From: Capsicum annuum
Lineage: Eukaryota; Streptophyta; Magnoliopsida; Solanales; Solanaceae
Reading direction: 5' to 3'
Length of the DNA: 64,000 bases
NCBI RefSeq assembly: GCF_002878395.1
Contig: NW_025850773.1
Span: forward strand, 124,001-188,000
The position numbers and the translations under genes are program-made. Under the pieces are notes generated by a model that saw only the letters and a program-made list of their open reading frames with translations, did no database searches and was not told the DNA's origin. Shown in pieces: positions 62,844 to 64,000 of the stretch (position 1 is its first letter; each line of letters opens with the position of its first letter).

Positions 62844-64000
62844 TAGGAACATTCGTCCTCGAATGAGAATGACTGATATGGAAGAAAAGATCAACTGAAG
62901 TACATACAATACATACACTACTAAAACATTATTTCGGGACTGACATGACTAACAAGCTGAATACATCATACTGAACATGCATATCTTATTCATGAGTAAC
63001 TGATTCATGAATGCATGGCTGAGTATTCTGATAAACTGAGTTTCTCATAATAAGAATGCATATCTGATGCCTAATTGATGAGCTGAATCCATGCATATCT
63101 AATGCATGATTATAAGACTGACATGATACGTGAATACATGATTGAAAGTACTGATAAGCTGACCACGCATATTTGATGTATGAATACATGACTAAACTGA
63201 CTTATGAACATGTGACTGAACATGCAATGGTAAAGATACCAAGTTTTAACTGGGAACTGAGCATGGAACTGGACACTAATTTTGTACTAAAATTTGAACA
63301 TGAGAATGAGTAAGCTCAAAGAAGACTGCTACCATGAATTAAAAATACTGATGAGTCTGAGATTGATTACTCAATATGCATAAGTGGAGACATAAGAACA
63401 TAATTGATTCTAGAACATGATACATAAACTGAACTGAGTCTCTAATGTGTGACATGGAAAGAGTATCGTGTCTTGGCTACACTGAGCCATTGAGTACACA
63501 GCTTACTGCTAAGTTTTGAAGCTAGAGGGTCGGATCATAAGTAACACTTCCTCCAAGATAAATTCATCAAAGAAAATTACATGTCTAAATCAAGGAAGTT
63601 TGGGGGATATAGTGTATCTCCCCCTTGGGACACTATGTTCGTTAAAGGATGTTGGACTGACCTTGTTGAGATATTAAGAAAGTTGAGGCGATGCACAAGG
63701 CACCTAGGTACAAAATCGTGATAGATTATCTGAGATCTAAAATTGAAGCGTGATGCACGAATACATAAACATACTGACTTATCTGATTAACTGAGTATAC
63801 TGGAGAGCATGATACTTGTCTATGAGTCATGAGTTGTATGACCTAAGTCTAGAATTTCTGAGTTCATGGAACACAATTTGTAACACTGAGTGATCTAGAA
63901 CTGAACTCCATATACTGGGAACTGAAAACGCACATGATTCTATGGAATGTGTGTGAACATAAGTTGTATTTATGGAATCTGAGACATGAAGCATACATAG
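62844..64000 (-). other. CHR-E 3' UTR with ATGCAT units
   Basis: No chromodomain or other pol motif in over 1.1 kb. 62970-63200 has about five degenerate units of ATGCATATCTGATGCATGA spaced 30-80 bases, related to 49180-49310 of CHR-C. A second polypurine-like site, CCCAAGGGGGAGATA on the minus strand, is at 63617-63631. The rest is AT-rich with ACTGAG/CATGA-rich texture. Confidence 0.5.

Larger units (their letters stand above)
59667..64000 (-). mobile_element. CHR-E: minus-strand chromovirus entering from the right edge
   Basis: 3' LTR (59667-62831), polypurine tract and a long 3' UTR; pol lies beyond the window. Inserted into CHR-D between gag and protease; left target copy would be TGGGT (59662-59666). 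The first LTR base pair reads AG instead of TG. Confidence 0.75.

Overview
The window is plant repetitive DNA. It consists of LTR retrotransposons nested inside one another, plus a short stretch of small elements (two MITEs, two SINE-like copies). I see no host protein-coding gene, rRNA, tRNA gene or CRISPR array. Nearly all coding similarity is to gag, protease, reverse transcriptase (RT), RNase H, integrase, chromodomain or plant env-like proteins, and almost every copy carries stops and frameshifts. The style suggests a large-genome member of the Solanaceae: chromovirus pol proteins with a LLKDYDMSVLYHLGK-type linker, SIRE-type copia with env-like ORFs, and SINE-like tails ending in GTT repeats. 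I cannot name the species from sequence alone.

Layout, with working names. 1-1560: tail of a gypsy-type LTR. 1568-14539: ATH-1, an Athila-like Ty3 element (integrase, env-like ORF, 3' LTR). It is interrupted at 5642-11166 by ATH-2, a structurally complete non-autonomous Athila relative with both LTRs, a tRNA-Asp primer site and a small non-gag ORF. 14542-28952: CHR-A, a plus-strand chromovirus truncated in RT by the ATH-1 LTR. It is interrupted at 16599-25975 by CHR-B, a minus-strand chromovirus with both LTRs. 29456-35722: COP-1, a SIRE-like copia element (pol, env-like ORF, 3' LTR). 35740-38778: a reversed copia gag/LTR fragment (COP-3), two MITE candidates and two SINE-like copies lying tail to tail. 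38779-53675: COP-2, a second SIRE-like copia. It is interrupted at 42190-52003 by CHR-C, a plus-strand chromovirus with a perfect 5-bp target duplication. 53676-64000: CHR-D, a minus-strand chromovirus sitting in the COP-2 RT. It is interrupted at 59667 by CHR-E, another minus-strand chromovirus that runs off the right edge.

The insertion order follows from the nesting: CHR-A is older than ATH-1 and CHR-B, ATH-1 is older than ATH-2, and COP-2 is older than CHR-C and CHR-D, which is older than CHR-E. No element here looks able to move by itself. ATH-2 keeps the cis signals (LTRs, primer site, polypurine tract) but would need enzymes from a relative.

The most interesting signal is regulatory. 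In nearly every LTR with a recognisable promoter, the stretch just upstream of the TATA-like box is an array of short, family-specific, near-palindromic words. The same word type (TGACGAC...GTCGTCA) occurs in an Athila-like LTR and in chromovirus LTRs. ATH-1 carries the word type of its own LTR a second time, internally, just before its env-like ORF, where a convincing intron 3' end is also visible.
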